Assembly: GCA_964467255.1 (NCBI GenBank)
Contig: CAYXPR010000023.1
Location: 1 to 24,579 of the forward strand
Source: CAYXPR01 sp964467255
GTDB taxonomy: Bacteria > Pseudomonadota > Alphaproteobacteria > Rickettsiales > RGZB01
Direction: 5' to 3'
Length of the DNA stretch: 24,579 bases
The notes under the pieces: generated by a model
What the model was told of the DNA's origin: nothing
Database searches by the model: none
Seen by the model: only the letters and a program-made list of their open reading frames with translations
Made by a program: the position numbers and the translations under genes
Part shown: one piece after another, positions 7,202 to 15,074 of the stretch
Position numbering within the stretch: the first letter of the stretch is position 1
Layout: every line of letters starts with the position of its first letter

Positions 7202-8002
7202 CTAACGGCCTAAATAGTAAAGGATAACGCCAACCGGAAGCAGCGCGATGTACCCCACAATGATGAGCGAAAGCGTTAGCCACGGCTCGATAATAAGGGA
7301 AATCAGGATAAGCCCTGCAATCACCAGCACCCACGAGGTGTATTCCGGGCGGAACGAAATCCGCTTATGTGAAATGGTGGGTAGCGTGCTGGTCATACCG
7401 AGTGCCACCAATGTGGTATACGCAATAATCGCCAGTGGCAGGTAATTACGACCTGCGAGGAAAAACAAATCATGGAACGCGGCGCCATGCTCAAGACTTA
7501 GAATCATGGGGAGTAAGGCAAGGCCTGCACCGGCAGGTGAGGGGATGCCGGTGAAGAATGTGTCGGCCCGAGATTTTTTGGTTTTGCCAGTTTGTGCATC
7601 AATGTTGGTATTGAAGCGCGCAAGGCGGATAGCGGCGCATACGGCAAAAAATAACACGAGTGCCCAGCCAAGGCCTTTGATCTCGTGTGTCATCCACAGA
7701 TACAAAATCATTGGCGGAGCCACGCCGAAATTGAAAAAGTCTGACAGCGAGTCAAGCTGCGCACCGAAGGTGCTGGTGCTGTTCATCAGGCGCGCGAGAC
7801 GCCCATCCATTGCATCGATAAAGGCAGCGATGGCCACAAAGGTCAGCGCCAGTTCCCACTTTTCAAGCAGGGCAAAACGCAGTGACGAAAGCCCCGCGCA
7901 TAAACCGAGCAGTGTCACGATGTTCGGGAATACGCGCGCAAGGTTGTGCTGGCGGCTTTCCGGGCTACCGTTTTGCGATTTTATGCTGCGTGCTTTTTTC
8001 AT
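7202..8002 (-). CDS. pssA: CDP-diacylglycerol-serine O-phosphatidyltransferase
   Basis: 266 residues, an integral inner-membrane enzyme that makes phosphatidylserine from CDP-diacylglycerol and L-serine. The complete CDP-alcohol phosphotransferase signature is present: D63, D66-G67, A70-R71, G80, D84, D88 (DAMDGRLAR, then GAQLDSLSD). Multiple hydrophobic segments follow, including LGWALVLFFAVCAAIRLARF and several in the C-terminal third. The length and the LARVFPNIVTLLGLCAGL start match the type II PssA of alphaproteobacteria and Bacillus rather than the phospholipase D-like enzyme of E. coli. It lies 21 nt after psd on the same strand, so its product is handed to the next pathway enzyme. The ATG at 8002 has only a weak AAGGA site about 11 nt upstream. 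Confidence 0.95.
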   Translation of the reverse strand: MKKARSIKSQNGSPESRQHNLARVFPNIVTLLGLCAGLSSLRFALLEKWELALTFVAIAAFIDAMDGRLARLMNSTSTFGAQLDSLSDFFNFGVAPPMILYLWMTHEIKGLGWALVLFFAVCAAIRLARFNTNIDAQTGKTKKSRADTFFTGIPSPAGAGLALLPMILSLEHGAAFHDLFFLAGRNYLPLAIIAYTTLVALGMTSTLPTISHKRISFRPEYTSWVLVIAGLILISLIIEPWLTLSLIIVGYIALLPVGVILYYLGR

Positions 8003-8023
8003 CGCGGAAGCATCCTTGTTTTG

Positions 8024-8716
8024 TTAGCGGCGGCTGCCAGTGCGGGTTTTTTCGTGGCTTTTCATGTCGGCGAGGATGGTTTCACCCGCCACCATCACCT
8101 GACCTTCCACCACCAGCGGATTTACGGCTTTGGGCAGATATACGTCCACGCGGCTGCCGAAGCGGATGAGGCCGAAGCGTTCACCACCTTGTATGTTCTG
8201 CCCCTGCGTGAGATAGCACACGATGCGGCGGGCAATCAGCCCTGCAATCTGCACGAACACGATGTCTTTGCCATCTTCTGTGGTGACACAGATACTCTGG
8301 CGTTCATTGTCGGTGCTGGCTTTATCAAGCGAGGCATTGAAGAATTTGCCGGGGTGGTAATGCAGGCGCGACACGCGTCCCGTCACGGCAGAGCGGTTCA
8401 CATGCACGTTAAATACGTTCAGGAAAATGCTGACGCGGGTGCGTTCTTCGCTGCCCATTTCCAGTTCTGGCGGCAACGGGGCTTGTTCGATTTTGCTCAC
8501 AATACCATCGGCGGGGCTGATAATCAGCTGGTCGCCTTCCGGCGTGACGCGTTCAGGGTCGCGGAAGAAATAGACGCACCAGCAGGTGAGAAGGGTGCCA
8601 AGCCAGCCGAGCGTGTCGGAAAACATGCCCATCAGAAAGGTTACGCCCGCAAAAATCAGTACGAAAATCACGCCTTCTTTGTGGATGTTGGGCAGGGCTT
8701 TCAAAATCGCGTCCAT
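8024..8716 (-). CDS. psd: Phosphatidylserine decarboxylase proenzyme
   Basis: 230 residues; decarboxylates phosphatidylserine to phosphatidylethanolamine at the inner membrane. It is the short form of the family. Two N-terminal hydrophobic stretches (VIFVLIFAGVTFLMGMF and WLGTLLTCWCVYFF) anchor it. FRDPERVTP and SPADG (D70) are family hallmarks; NVHVNR contains the probable charge-relay His105. Autocleavage should occur at Gly187-Ser188 in RFGSRVDVY, leaving a pyruvoyl group on the small alpha chain. AGGAAG lies a few bases upstream of the ATG at 8716. It is first in a psd-pssA unit, the common alphaproteobacterial order. The C-terminus (SHEKTRTGSRR) is a basic tail. Confidence 0.96.
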   Translation of the reverse strand: MDAILKALPNIHKEGVIFVLIFAGVTFLMGMFSDTLGWLGTLLTCWCVYFFRDPERVTPEGDQLIISPADGIVSKIEQAPLPPELEMGSEERTRVSIFLNVFNVHVNRSAVTGRVSRLHYHPGKFFNASLDKASTDNERQSICVTTEDGKDIVFVQIAGLIARRIVCYLTQGQNIQGGERFGLIRFGSRVDVYLPKAVNPLVVEGQVMVAGETILADMKSHEKTRTGSRR

Positions 8717-8837
8717 AGTCTTCCTGTGTCAAAAGTGAATGCAGCTTGTTCTAGCGGCTTTCCCCGAAATAATAAAGTATTAAGTGCCCCACCCCTATTT
8801 TAATAATGAGAATCAGTCTTAACAATGCGGTTCTTGC

Positions 8838-8866
8838 TTGCGTAGGGGGGTGTTTGTGGCTAGGCT
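8838..8866 (+). promoter_or_regulatory. Candidate promoter of the pdh locus
   Basis: TTGCGT (8838-8843), a 17-nt spacer and TAGGCT (8861-8866). The expected transcription start is near 8873, about 36 nt before the pdhA ATG, with AGGAAAG at 8891-8897 as ribosome-binding site. Confidence 0.45.
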
Positions 8867-8908
8867 CTGCCCACAACGCCCAATTTACCAAGGAAAGACC
8901 TACGTTTT

Positions 8909-9931
8909 ATGGTGACTCCCGATTCTGTAATCCGCAAAGCCAAACAGGATGCCACCCGCGAAAAACTAGAGCTTTCCAAGCAAAAGCTCCTCACGTTCTA
9001 TAAGAATATGATGCAGATTCGCCGTTTTGAAGAAAAGGCGGGCCAGCTGTATGGCATGGGCATGATTGGCGGTTTCTGCCACCTTTATATCGGCCAAGAA
9101 GCGGTGGTGGTGGGCCTGCAGGACTGCGCGCAGGAAGGTGATCAGATGATTACCAGCTACCGCGACCATGGCCACATGTTAGCAGTGGGCAGCGACCCCA
9201 AGCTGATTATGGCCGAACTCTTGGGCCGCTCCACGGGCTGCTCACGCGGCAAAGGCGGCTCCATGCACATGTTTGACCTCAAGCGCCATTTTTATGGCGG
9301 TCACGGCATTGTGGGCGCCATGGTGCCCATCGGTACAGGCCTTGCTTTTGCTAATAAATACCGCGGGAACGACAATGTGTGCTTCACCTATTTTGGTGAT
9401 GGTTCGGTGAATCAGGGGCAGGTGTATGAGTCGTTCAACATGGCAAAGCTCTGGAATTTGCCGGTGGTGTATGTGATTGAGAATAACGAATACGCTATGG
9501 GCACGTCCGTGGCGCGTTCTTCTTCCACCACGGAGCTCTACCGCCGCGGTGAATCTTTCGGCATTCCCGGCATTCAGGTGGATGGGATGGATATCTTAAA
9601 GGTGCGCGAAGTGGGCATGGAAGTGGTGCAGCAGATGCGCGATGGCGGTGGGCCAATGATTCTGGAAATGAAAACCTACCGTTACCGCGGACATTCGATG
9701 TCAGACCCCGCGAAATACCGCAGCAAGGAAGAAGTTGAGTGCATCAAAGAGCAGCGCGACCCCATCAACAACCTCAAAAAATTTATCCTTGATAATAAAT
9801 TCGCCAAAGAAGACGACCTGAAGAAAATCGAAAAAGACATTCGTGAGCAGATGGAAGAAGTGGTGGAGTTCGCCAAGAACAGCCCCGAGCCGGATGTCAG
9901 CGAATTATTCACGGATGTATATGCTGATTAA
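8909..9931 (+). CDS. pdhA: Pyruvate dehydrogenase E1 component, alpha subunit
   Basis: 340 residues. With PdhB it forms the thiamine-diphosphate-dependent E1 that decarboxylates pyruvate and acetylates the lipoyl group of E2. The TPP-binding motif runs from GDGSVNQG (GDG 163-165) to ENN (192-193). Other E1-alpha landmarks are RRFEEKAGQLYGMG, HLYIGQEA, RDHGH, SRGKGGSMHMF and the loop YRYRGHSMSDPAKYR, which in homologues contacts the cofactor and can be regulated by phosphorylation in eukaryotes. It starts at an ATG with AGGAAAG 11 nt upstream. The last 17 nt overlap the start of the next gene. pdhB does not follow directly: two unrelated exported-protein genes intervene. Confidence 0.96.
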   Translation: MVTPDSVIRKAKQDATREKLELSKQKLLTFYKNMMQIRRFEEKAGQLYGMGMIGGFCHLYIGQEAVVVGLQDCAQEGDQMITSYRDHGHMLAVGSDPKLIMAELLGRSTGCSRGKGGSMHMFDLKRHFYGGHGIVGAMVPIGTGLAFANKYRGNDNVCFTYFGDGSVNQGQVYESFNMAKLWNLPVVYVIENNEYAMGTSVARSSSTTELYRRGESFGIPGIQVDGMDILKVREVGMEVVQQMRDGGGPMILEMKTYRYRGHSMSDPAKYRSKEEVECIKEQRDPINNLKKFILDNKFAKEDDLKKIEKDIREQMEEVVEFAKNSPEPDVSELFTDVYAD

Positions 9932-10487
9932 ACGCCCCGCGTTTTATTGTGCTGCGATTGTAGCGACACTATGGTTCGGCGCTTCCGCGCTTGCTGCGCA
10001 AGCGGTGCCGAGTGTGCCGAAAGTACCTTCCGCGCCTTCGGTTCCGGCGGCACCTGCTGCGGCATCGGCTCCGGTGGCAATTGCGCCATCTGAAGCGCCA
10101 AAGGTAGAAGCTTTGGCGGCAGAAGAAAAACCAGCGCCTGACACAGAAAAACCCGCTGCGGCGGCGGCAAAAGAAGCTTCACCCGTCGCCCCGCCCGAAG
10201 AGGTGAAAGATACGGCCGATGCCGACCGAGCGCGCATGAAAGATTTGCTGTTTGATGCAAAAAAGAAGCAGGAATGGGCCGCGCTTTCCGCCCCCGAGCG
10301 CGAAAAAGTGCTGAAAGATATTCTACCAACCATGACCTTCAACGGACTTTCCGGCGCGAAGCTGGAAGAAGCCACCCCGAAGGTAAATGATTGCACGGGT
10401 GAAGAATTGTCTGACAGCGCGTTTGAAGGCTATGACGTTGCCACGGCGATTACGAAATGCCTGTTCAAATTAGGGTATGCGCCATGA
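9915..10487 (+). CDS. Exported Pro/Ala-rich protein, DLLFD/CX21C family member 1
   Basis: 190 residues from the ATG at 9915, overlapping the end of pdhA by 17 nt; another in-frame ATG at 9921 would remove two residues. A signal peptide (MLIKRPAF, hydrophobic core, ASALAA) is followed by about 75 residues of low-complexity Pro/Ala/Val/Glu sequence (PSVPKVPSAPSVPAAP...), a likely extended spacer. The C-terminal 85 residues form the conserved part: KDLLFDAKKKQEW, then two cysteines separated by exactly 21 residues, ending CLFKLGYAP. The same pattern recurs in the next gene, so the two are tandem paralogues. No known family is recognised. The product is probably periplasmic, with one disulfide. 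Translation is coupled to pdhA upstream and to the next gene through an ATGA overlap. Confidence 0.8.
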   Translation: MYMLIKRPAFYCAAIVATLWFGASALAAQAVPSVPKVPSAPSVPAAPAAASAPVAIAPSEAPKVEALAAEEKPAPDTEKPAAAAAKEASPVAPPEEVKDTADADRARMKDLLFDAKKKQEWAALSAPEREKVLKDILPTMTFNGLSGAKLEEATPKVNDCTGEELSDSAFEGYDVATAITKCLFKLGYAP

Positions 10488-10804
10488 TGAAATATGCCGT
10501 GATGAGCGCTGTGTTTTTGTTTTCAGTCTCTGCGGAGGCTTATCCGATGAAGCCGCGCGATTTGCTGTTTGACCCCAAAACCAAAGAGCAGTTCATGGCG
10601 CTCGAAAAAGAAGACAGGGTGGAGTCACTCGGCTATGTGCTGGAACTGACCAACCGCGACACAAAACTGACCACACGGCAAATCAGCAAGCGCGCCTATA
10701 AACTGGAAGAATGCGTGAGCAAAATCATCAACGAAAAACGTTATGCGAAAAAAGATGCCATGACGCCGATCAGCGATTGCGTGGCAACATTAGGATTTGA
10801 TTAA
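10484..10804 (+). CDS. Exported small protein, DLLFD/CX21C family member 2
   Basis: 106 residues from the ATG at 10484, whose ATGA overlaps the TGA of the preceding gene; a start at 10457 would place 9 residues before the signal peptide. Signal peptide MMKYAVMSAVFLFSVSAEA, then mature protein. The mature part aligns along its whole length with the C-terminal domain of the preceding product: PRDLLFDPKTKEQFMAL, a first Cys about 51 residues later, CX21C, and CVATLGFD at the end, but without the Pro/Ala spacer. Function unknown. It lies 14 nt before pdhB, in the pdh transcription unit. High confidence as a gene, none for function. Confidence 0.82.
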   Translation: MMKYAVMSAVFLFSVSAEAYPMKPRDLLFDPKTKEQFMALEKEDRVESLGYVLELTNRDTKLTTRQISKRAYKLEECVSKIINEKRYAKKDAMTPISDCVATLGFD

Positions 10805-10818
10805 CAGGGGACTAAAAA

Positions 10819-11805
10819 ATGGCAGAACAGACGGTAAGGGTAGCGCTGCGCGATGCAATGGCAGAAGAAATGCGCCGCGACAAAGACGTATTCGTGATGG
10901 GCGAAGAAGTTGCCGAATATCAGGGTGCGTATAAAATTACCGAAGGATTGCTCGCGGAATTCGGGCCCACCCGCGTGATTGATACGCCCATTACTGAGCA
11001 TGGTTTTGCGGGTCTTGCCGTGGGCGCGGCGTTTGCAGGCTTAAAGCCTGTGGTGGAGTTCATGACATGGAATTTTGCGATGCAGGCGATGGATCAAATT
11101 ATCAACTCTGCGGCAAAAACGAATTATATGTCGGGCGGGCAAGTGCGCGTACCGATTGTGTTCCGTGGCCCGAACGGTGCGGCTGCACGCGTGGCGGCAC
11201 AGCACTCACAAAACTATGCAAGCTGGTTTGCACACGTGCCAGGCCTTAAAGTGATTGCGCCCTATGACGCGGCGAGTGCCAAGGGTCTGCTAAAATCGGC
11301 CATTCGGGATAAAACACCCGTCATCTTTTTAGAAAATGAAATCCTCTACGGTCACCGTTTTGAAGTGCCAGAGGGCGACGATGTGCTGACGCCAATTGGC
11401 AAAGCCGCAGTACTAAAACAAGGCACGGATATTACCATCGCGGCTTACTCCATTTCAGTGAAGACGGCGCTGGATGCAGCGGAGCAGCTCGCCAAAGAAG
11501 GCATCAACGCTGAGGTGATTGATTTGCGCAGCCTGCGCCCGCTCGACACGGCAACGATTATTGCTTCGGTTAAAAAAACGCACCGTCTGATTTCAGTGGA
11601 AGAAACATGGCCCGTATGCGGCATCGGCGCCGAACTGGCTGCCGTGGTGATGGAAGAAGCGTTTGATGATTTAGACGCGCCCGTGGCACGCGTGGCAGGG
11701 CTGGATGTGCCGCTGCCTTATGCTGCGAATCTTGAAAAAATGGCGCTGCCGGATGTGGCGCAGGTGGTGACGAAAGCCAAAGAACTCTGCTACCGCGCGC
11801 GTTAG
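10819..11805 (+). CDS. pdhB: Pyruvate dehydrogenase E1 component, beta subunit
   Basis: 328 residues, the partner of PdhA in the heterotetrameric E1. Visible family landmarks: VALRDAMAEEMRRDKDVFVMGEEVAEYQGAYKITEGL, DTPITEHGFAGLAVGAA, EFMTWNFAMQAMDQIINSAAK, FRGPNGAAARVAAQHSQ, and VEETWPVCGIGAELAA near the C-terminus. It has no N-terminal lipoyl domain, unlike the PdhB of many rhizobia and Rhodobacterales, so lipoylation of the complex rests on PdhC. AGGGG lies upstream of the ATG. It is separated from pdhA by two exported-protein genes and from pdhC by a lipoprotein gene. Confidence 0.96.
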   Translation: MAEQTVRVALRDAMAEEMRRDKDVFVMGEEVAEYQGAYKITEGLLAEFGPTRVIDTPITEHGFAGLAVGAAFAGLKPVVEFMTWNFAMQAMDQIINSAAKTNYMSGGQVRVPIVFRGPNGAAARVAAQHSQNYASWFAHVPGLKVIAPYDAASAKGLLKSAIRDKTPVIFLENEILYGHRFEVPEGDDVLTPIGKAAVLKQGTDITIAAYSISVKTALDAAEQLAKEGINAEVIDLRSLRPLDTATIIASVKKTHRLISVEETWPVCGIGAELAAVVMEEAFDDLDAPVARVAGLDVPLPYAANLEKMALPDVAQVVTKAKELCYRAR

Positions 11806-11826
11806 AATAACAACGAGGAGAGCCTG

Positions 11827-12021
11827 ATGATTGGACGTACGATACTGGGAGTGGCCGCATTCGGGCTTGGTTTCTTAACCGGCTGCAACTCGCACATGCC
11901 GAACATTTCGGTGCGCCCGCCGCAGGAAACCCATAAATCGCAGGAGATTTTTAAAGGCGGCGATTTGGTTTGCACGCCGGAATTTGAAGCACAGGGCCTG
12001 TGCGAAAAACAAAAGCGTTAA
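11827..12021 (+). CDS. Small lipoprotein between pdhB and pdhC
   Basis: 64 residues. GAGGAG lies about 6 nt upstream of the ATG. The N-terminus is a lipoprotein signal: MIGRT, a hydrophobic stretch, then LTGC with the lipidated Cys at 20. The mature part is only 45 residues, hydrophilic, with a second pair of cysteines (VCTPEFEAQGLC, CX8C). No family is recognised. It should be anchored in the inner or outer membrane facing the periplasm. It sits 21 nt after pdhB and 12 nt before pdhC, so it is certainly co-transcribed with them. An envelope lipoprotein has no known role in pyruvate dehydrogenase. Confidence 0.8.
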   Translation: MIGRTILGVAAFGLGFLTGCNSHMPNISVRPPQETHKSQEIFKGGDLVCTPEFEAQGLCEKQKR

Positions 12022-12033
12022 ACAGAGGATACT

Positions 12034-13347
12034 ATGCCGATTGAAATTTTAATGCCTGCGCTTTCCCCCACCATGACGGAAGGCAACCTTACGAAATGGA
12101 ATAAAAAAGAAGGCGATAAAATTGAGCCGGGCATGGTGATTGCTGAAATCGAAACCGACAAAGCCACGATGGAAGTGGAAGCGGTGGACGAAGGCATTAT
12201 GGGTAAAATCATGGTGCCGGCAGGCACGAATAATGTACCGGTGAACAAGTTGATTGCGCTGCTGCTGGCAGAAGGCGAAGACAAAAAAGCCATCGAAAAA
12301 TATAAGCCGAAGGAAGATGAAAAGCCTAAGGCAGAAAGCAAGCCTACGGCGGCAGCGCCAAGCGCTGCGCCCGCTCCGAGCATTGCTCCTACTGCACCCA
12401 AACTGGCGCCATCTGCGCCTACAGCCGCTCCAAAGGCAGCGGCACTTACCGCAGTAGCCTCGGCGAATGGTCGCGTAAAAGCCAGCCCACTCGCCAAGCG
12501 CATCGCAACCGAAGCAGGCATTAATTTAGCGCAGGTGATTGGCACTGGCCCGCATGGGCGCATCGTGCGGGAAGATGTGGAAGAAGCCATCAGCAGTGGC
12601 GGCGCGATGACGGTCGGCAAAGTGAAGCGCAACCCCGTGGAGTTTGTACAAATTCCGAACACGAATATGCGCAAAACCATTGCGCGCCGTCTTACGGAAT
12701 CCAAACAGCAAGTACCGCATTTTTATCTGACGATTGAATGCGTGCTCGATAAGCTGATGGAAGTGCGCCAGATGCTGAATGATGAAGCGCAGAGCGCTGC
12801 AGGCAAAGGCGGCGCGCCTGCTTATAAACTTTCAGTGAATGATTTTATTATCAAGGCCGTCGCGCTTGGTTTGAAGAAAGTGCCGGACGCAAATGTGTCG
12901 TGGTACGACGATGCAATTGTGCGCTACAACAACGTGGATGTATCCATTGCTGTGGCGATGGAAGGCGGGCTGATTACCCCCATCATCCGCAACGCGGACC
13001 AGAAAACTCTGCCGCAAATTTCCAACGAAATGAAAGATCTTGCCGCGCGTGCGCGTGCAAACAAGCTGGCGCCGGAAGAATATACCGGCGGCGGTTTTTC
13101 GCTGTCGAACCTCGGCATGTTTGGCATCAAACATTTTGAAGCTATCATCAACCCACCGCAGGCATGTATTCTTGCGGTAGGCGCGGGCGAAGAGCGCCCG
13201 ATTGCCAAAAACGGTAAACTGGAAATCGCCACGGTGATGAGTGCCACGCTTTCGGTGGATCACCGCGCAGTGGATGGCGCGCTAGGCGCGCAGTTCCTTG
13301 CGGCGTTCAAGAAGTTTATCGAAGAACCCGTGCGGATGTTTGTGTAG
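12034..13347 (+). CDS. pdhC: Pyruvate dehydrogenase E2, dihydrolipoyl acetyltransferase
   Basis: 437 residues, the structural core of the complex; moves the acetyl group from lipoate to CoA. Order: one lipoyl domain (about 1-80) with the lipoylated Lys43 in ETDKATMEVE; a flexible Ala/Pro/Lys linker (about 83-145); the peripheral-subunit binding domain (KASPLAKRIATEAG...HGRIVREDV, 149-182); a second linker; and the catalytic domain with the active site DHRAVDGALG (His410, Asp414). AGAGGAT precedes the ATG. Only one lipoyl domain is present, as is common in alphaproteobacteria. LipA at 16511 supplies its cofactor. Confidence 0.97.
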   Translation: MPIEILMPALSPTMTEGNLTKWNKKEGDKIEPGMVIAEIETDKATMEVEAVDEGIMGKIMVPAGTNNVPVNKLIALLLAEGEDKKAIEKYKPKEDEKPKAESKPTAAAPSAAPAPSIAPTAPKLAPSAPTAAPKAAALTAVASANGRVKASPLAKRIATEAGINLAQVIGTGPHGRIVREDVEEAISSGGAMTVGKVKRNPVEFVQIPNTNMRKTIARRLTESKQQVPHFYLTIECVLDKLMEVRQMLNDEAQSAAGKGGAPAYKLSVNDFIIKAVALGLKKVPDANVSWYDDAIVRYNNVDVSIAVAMEGGLITPIIRNADQKTLPQISNEMKDLAARARANKLAPEEYTGGGFSLSNLGMFGIKHFEAIINPPQACILAVGAGEERPIAKNGKLEIATVMSATLSVDHRAVDGALGAQFLAAFKKFIEEPVRMFV

Positions 13348-13387
13348 GGTGTCTCGGGACCAAAAATATAGAAGTGGATGAGGCAAT

Positions 13388-14803
13388 ATGGCAGAGCAGT
13401 TTGATGTGGTGATTATTGGTGGCGGGCCGGGCGGTTATGTGGCGGCAATTCGCGCCAGCCAGCTGGGGCTTAAAACCGCGGTGGTCGAGCGCGAGCATAT
13501 GGGCGGCATTTGCCTCAACTGGGGCTGCATTCCCACCAAGGCGCTACTGCGCGCCTCAGAAATTAACCACCTGCTAGCGCATGCGGGAGAGTATGGTTTC
13601 AAAATCAGCGGCACCGTGTCATTCGACATGAAGAAAATCGTGCAGCGCTCGCGCGATGTTTCCGCGAAGCTTGCAGGTGGCGTGCAAGGGCTGATGAAAA
13701 AAAATAAAGTCACTGTTATCAACGGTCACGGCAAGCTGAACGGCAAAGGCAAAATCATCGTGCGCAAAAATGCGGAACGTGATTCAGAAAAAGTGGCGGA
13801 CGTAGAAGCCAAGTACATCATTATCGCCACAGGCGCACGTGCCCGCACGTTGCCGGGGCTGGAGCCAGACGGCAAATTAGTGTGGAGCTACAAGGAAGCC
13901 ATGGTGCCGGATGCGTTCCCAAAATCGCTGCTCGTGGTGGGCAGTGGCGCAATTGGCATTGAGTTTGCCAGCTTCTATAAAAACCTTGGTGCAGATGTAA
14001 CCGTGGTGGAAGTGATGGACCGCGTGGTGCCGGCGGAAGACGAAGAGATTTCTAAAATCGCGCAGAAGCTGTTTGAACAGCAGGGCATGAAAATTATCAC
14101 GGGCACAACGGTGACGAAGCTGGATAAGGGCAAGAACGATGTAACCGCCACACTGAAAGCCAAAGACGGCAAAGAGACCAAGCTCAAGGTCGAGCGTGTG
14201 ATTATGGCCGTGGGCGTGGTGGGTAATGTCGAGAATCTGGGGCTTGAAGGCACGGGCGTAAAAGTGGACCGTGGCCAGATTCAAACCAATGAATGGCTCG
14301 AAACCGGCGAGAAGGGTGTATATGCGATTGGCGACGTGGCGGGTGCCCCGTGGCTGGCGCACAAGGCAAGCCATGAAGGCGTAATTTGCATTGAAAAAAT
14401 CGCTGGCTTGCCAGACGTACACCCGATGAAAAAACACCTGATTCCCGGTTGCACTTATTGCCGCCCGCAGATTGCGAGCATCGGCCTGACCGAAGCGAAG
14501 GCGAAAGAAAAAGGCATCGAGGTGAAGGTGGGGCGTTTCCCCTTCGGCGCGAACGGCAAAGCCATTGCGCTGGGTGAAACCGACGGTCTCATCAAAACCA
14601 TTTTTGACGCTAAAACCGGTGAACTGGTCGGCGCACACATGATTGGCGCCGAGGTGACGGAAATGATTCAGGGCTATGGCGTGGCGATGGGCATGGAGGC
14701 AACGGAAATTGACCTGATGCACAGCGTGTTTGCCCACCCGACACTTTCGGAAATGATGCATGAATCGGTGCTGAGCGCGTATGGCAAAGCACTACATATT
14801 TAG
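13388..14803 (+). CDS. lpd: Dihydrolipoyl dehydrogenase (E3)
   Basis: 471 residues; FAD-dependent, reoxidises dihydrolipoamide with NAD+. The FAD fold starts IIGGGPGGYVAAIRA (9-23), the redox disulfide is C42/C47 in GGICLNWGCIPTKA, the NAD-binding fold is VVGSGAIGIEFASFY, the second FAD site is GVYAIGDVAGAPWLAHKA, and the C-terminal catalytic dyad is His450-Glu455 in AHPTLSE. GAGG lies 5 nt before the ATG. The last 23 nt overlap the next gene, which encodes an unrelated exported protein. It probably serves the PDH complex first, but could also serve 2-oxoglutarate dehydrogenase or the glycine cleavage system. Confidence 0.97.
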   Translation: MAEQFDVVIIGGGPGGYVAAIRASQLGLKTAVVEREHMGGICLNWGCIPTKALLRASEINHLLAHAGEYGFKISGTVSFDMKKIVQRSRDVSAKLAGGVQGLMKKNKVTVINGHGKLNGKGKIIVRKNAERDSEKVADVEAKYIIIATGARARTLPGLEPDGKLVWSYKEAMVPDAFPKSLLVVGSGAIGIEFASFYKNLGADVTVVEVMDRVVPAEDEEISKIAQKLFEQQGMKIITGTTVTKLDKGKNDVTATLKAKDGKETKLKVERVIMAVGVVGNVENLGLEGTGVKVDRGQIQTNEWLETGEKGVYAIGDVAGAPWLAHKASHEGVICIEKIAGLPDVHPMKKHLIPGCTYCRPQIASIGLTEAKAKEKGIEVKVGRFPFGANGKAIALGETDGLIKTIFDAKTGELVGAHMIGAEVTEMIQGYGVAMGMEATEIDLMHSVFAHPTLSEMMHESVLSAYGKALHI

Positions 14804-15074
14804 CGCGCTAATCAGTGCCTTGGTGCTAATATCCAGCCCTGCGCTGGCGGAAAAGCTGCTGCCGGATGCCGAATGTGTGAACCATTGCGTGCTGCATGGG
14901 TTCAGCCGCGACGAATGTCATGAACAATGCCCGAAATTCGCCTATCGGGGCAATTATCTGCGCGATACCAAGCGCTATTACACCTATCGCAATTGCGTGC
15001 AGCAGTGTATGATGAAACAAGAAGATAACCACTATTATCTGTGCGCTACCCAGCGTTGCCGAGTGAGGGAATGA
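14781..15074 (+). CDS. Exported twin-CX3C protein 1
   Basis: 97 residues from the ATG at 14781, overlapping lpd by 23 nt. Signal peptide MAKHYIFSALISALVLISSPALA, then 74 mature residues with eight cysteines in two modules. Module 1 is C32-X3-C36-X9-C46-X3-C50 (CVNHC, CHEQC); module 2 is C72-X3-C76-X11-C88-X4-C93 (CVQQC, CATQRC). Spacings of 3 place cysteines one helical turn apart, so each module could be a helical hairpin stapled by two disulfides, as in alpha-hairpinins or mitochondrial CX3C proteins; this is inference. Between the modules is a Tyr/Arg-rich segment. No known bacterial family is recognised. Related proteins lie at 15732 and 16088. Confidence 0.82.
   Translation: MAKHYIFSALISALVLISSPALAEKLLPDAECVNHCVLHGFSRDECHEQCPKFAYRGNYLRDTKRYYTYRNCVQQCMMKQEDNHYYLCATQRCRVRE

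Noticed and set aside
7946..8803. 285-codon plus-strand ORF opposite psd
   Set aside because: Complementary-strand shadow of psd and the end of pssA; composition rich in Ala/His/Phe without any motif, while psd has all catalytic residues.
12018..12704. 228-codon minus-strand ORF opposite pdhC
   Set aside because: Shadow of the Ala/Pro-rich linker of PdhC; low-complexity Ser/Ala sequence without start signals.
13877..14761. 294-codon minus-strand ORF opposite lpd
   Set aside because: His/Phe-rich translation typical of antisense to a conserved gene; lpd is intact across the region.
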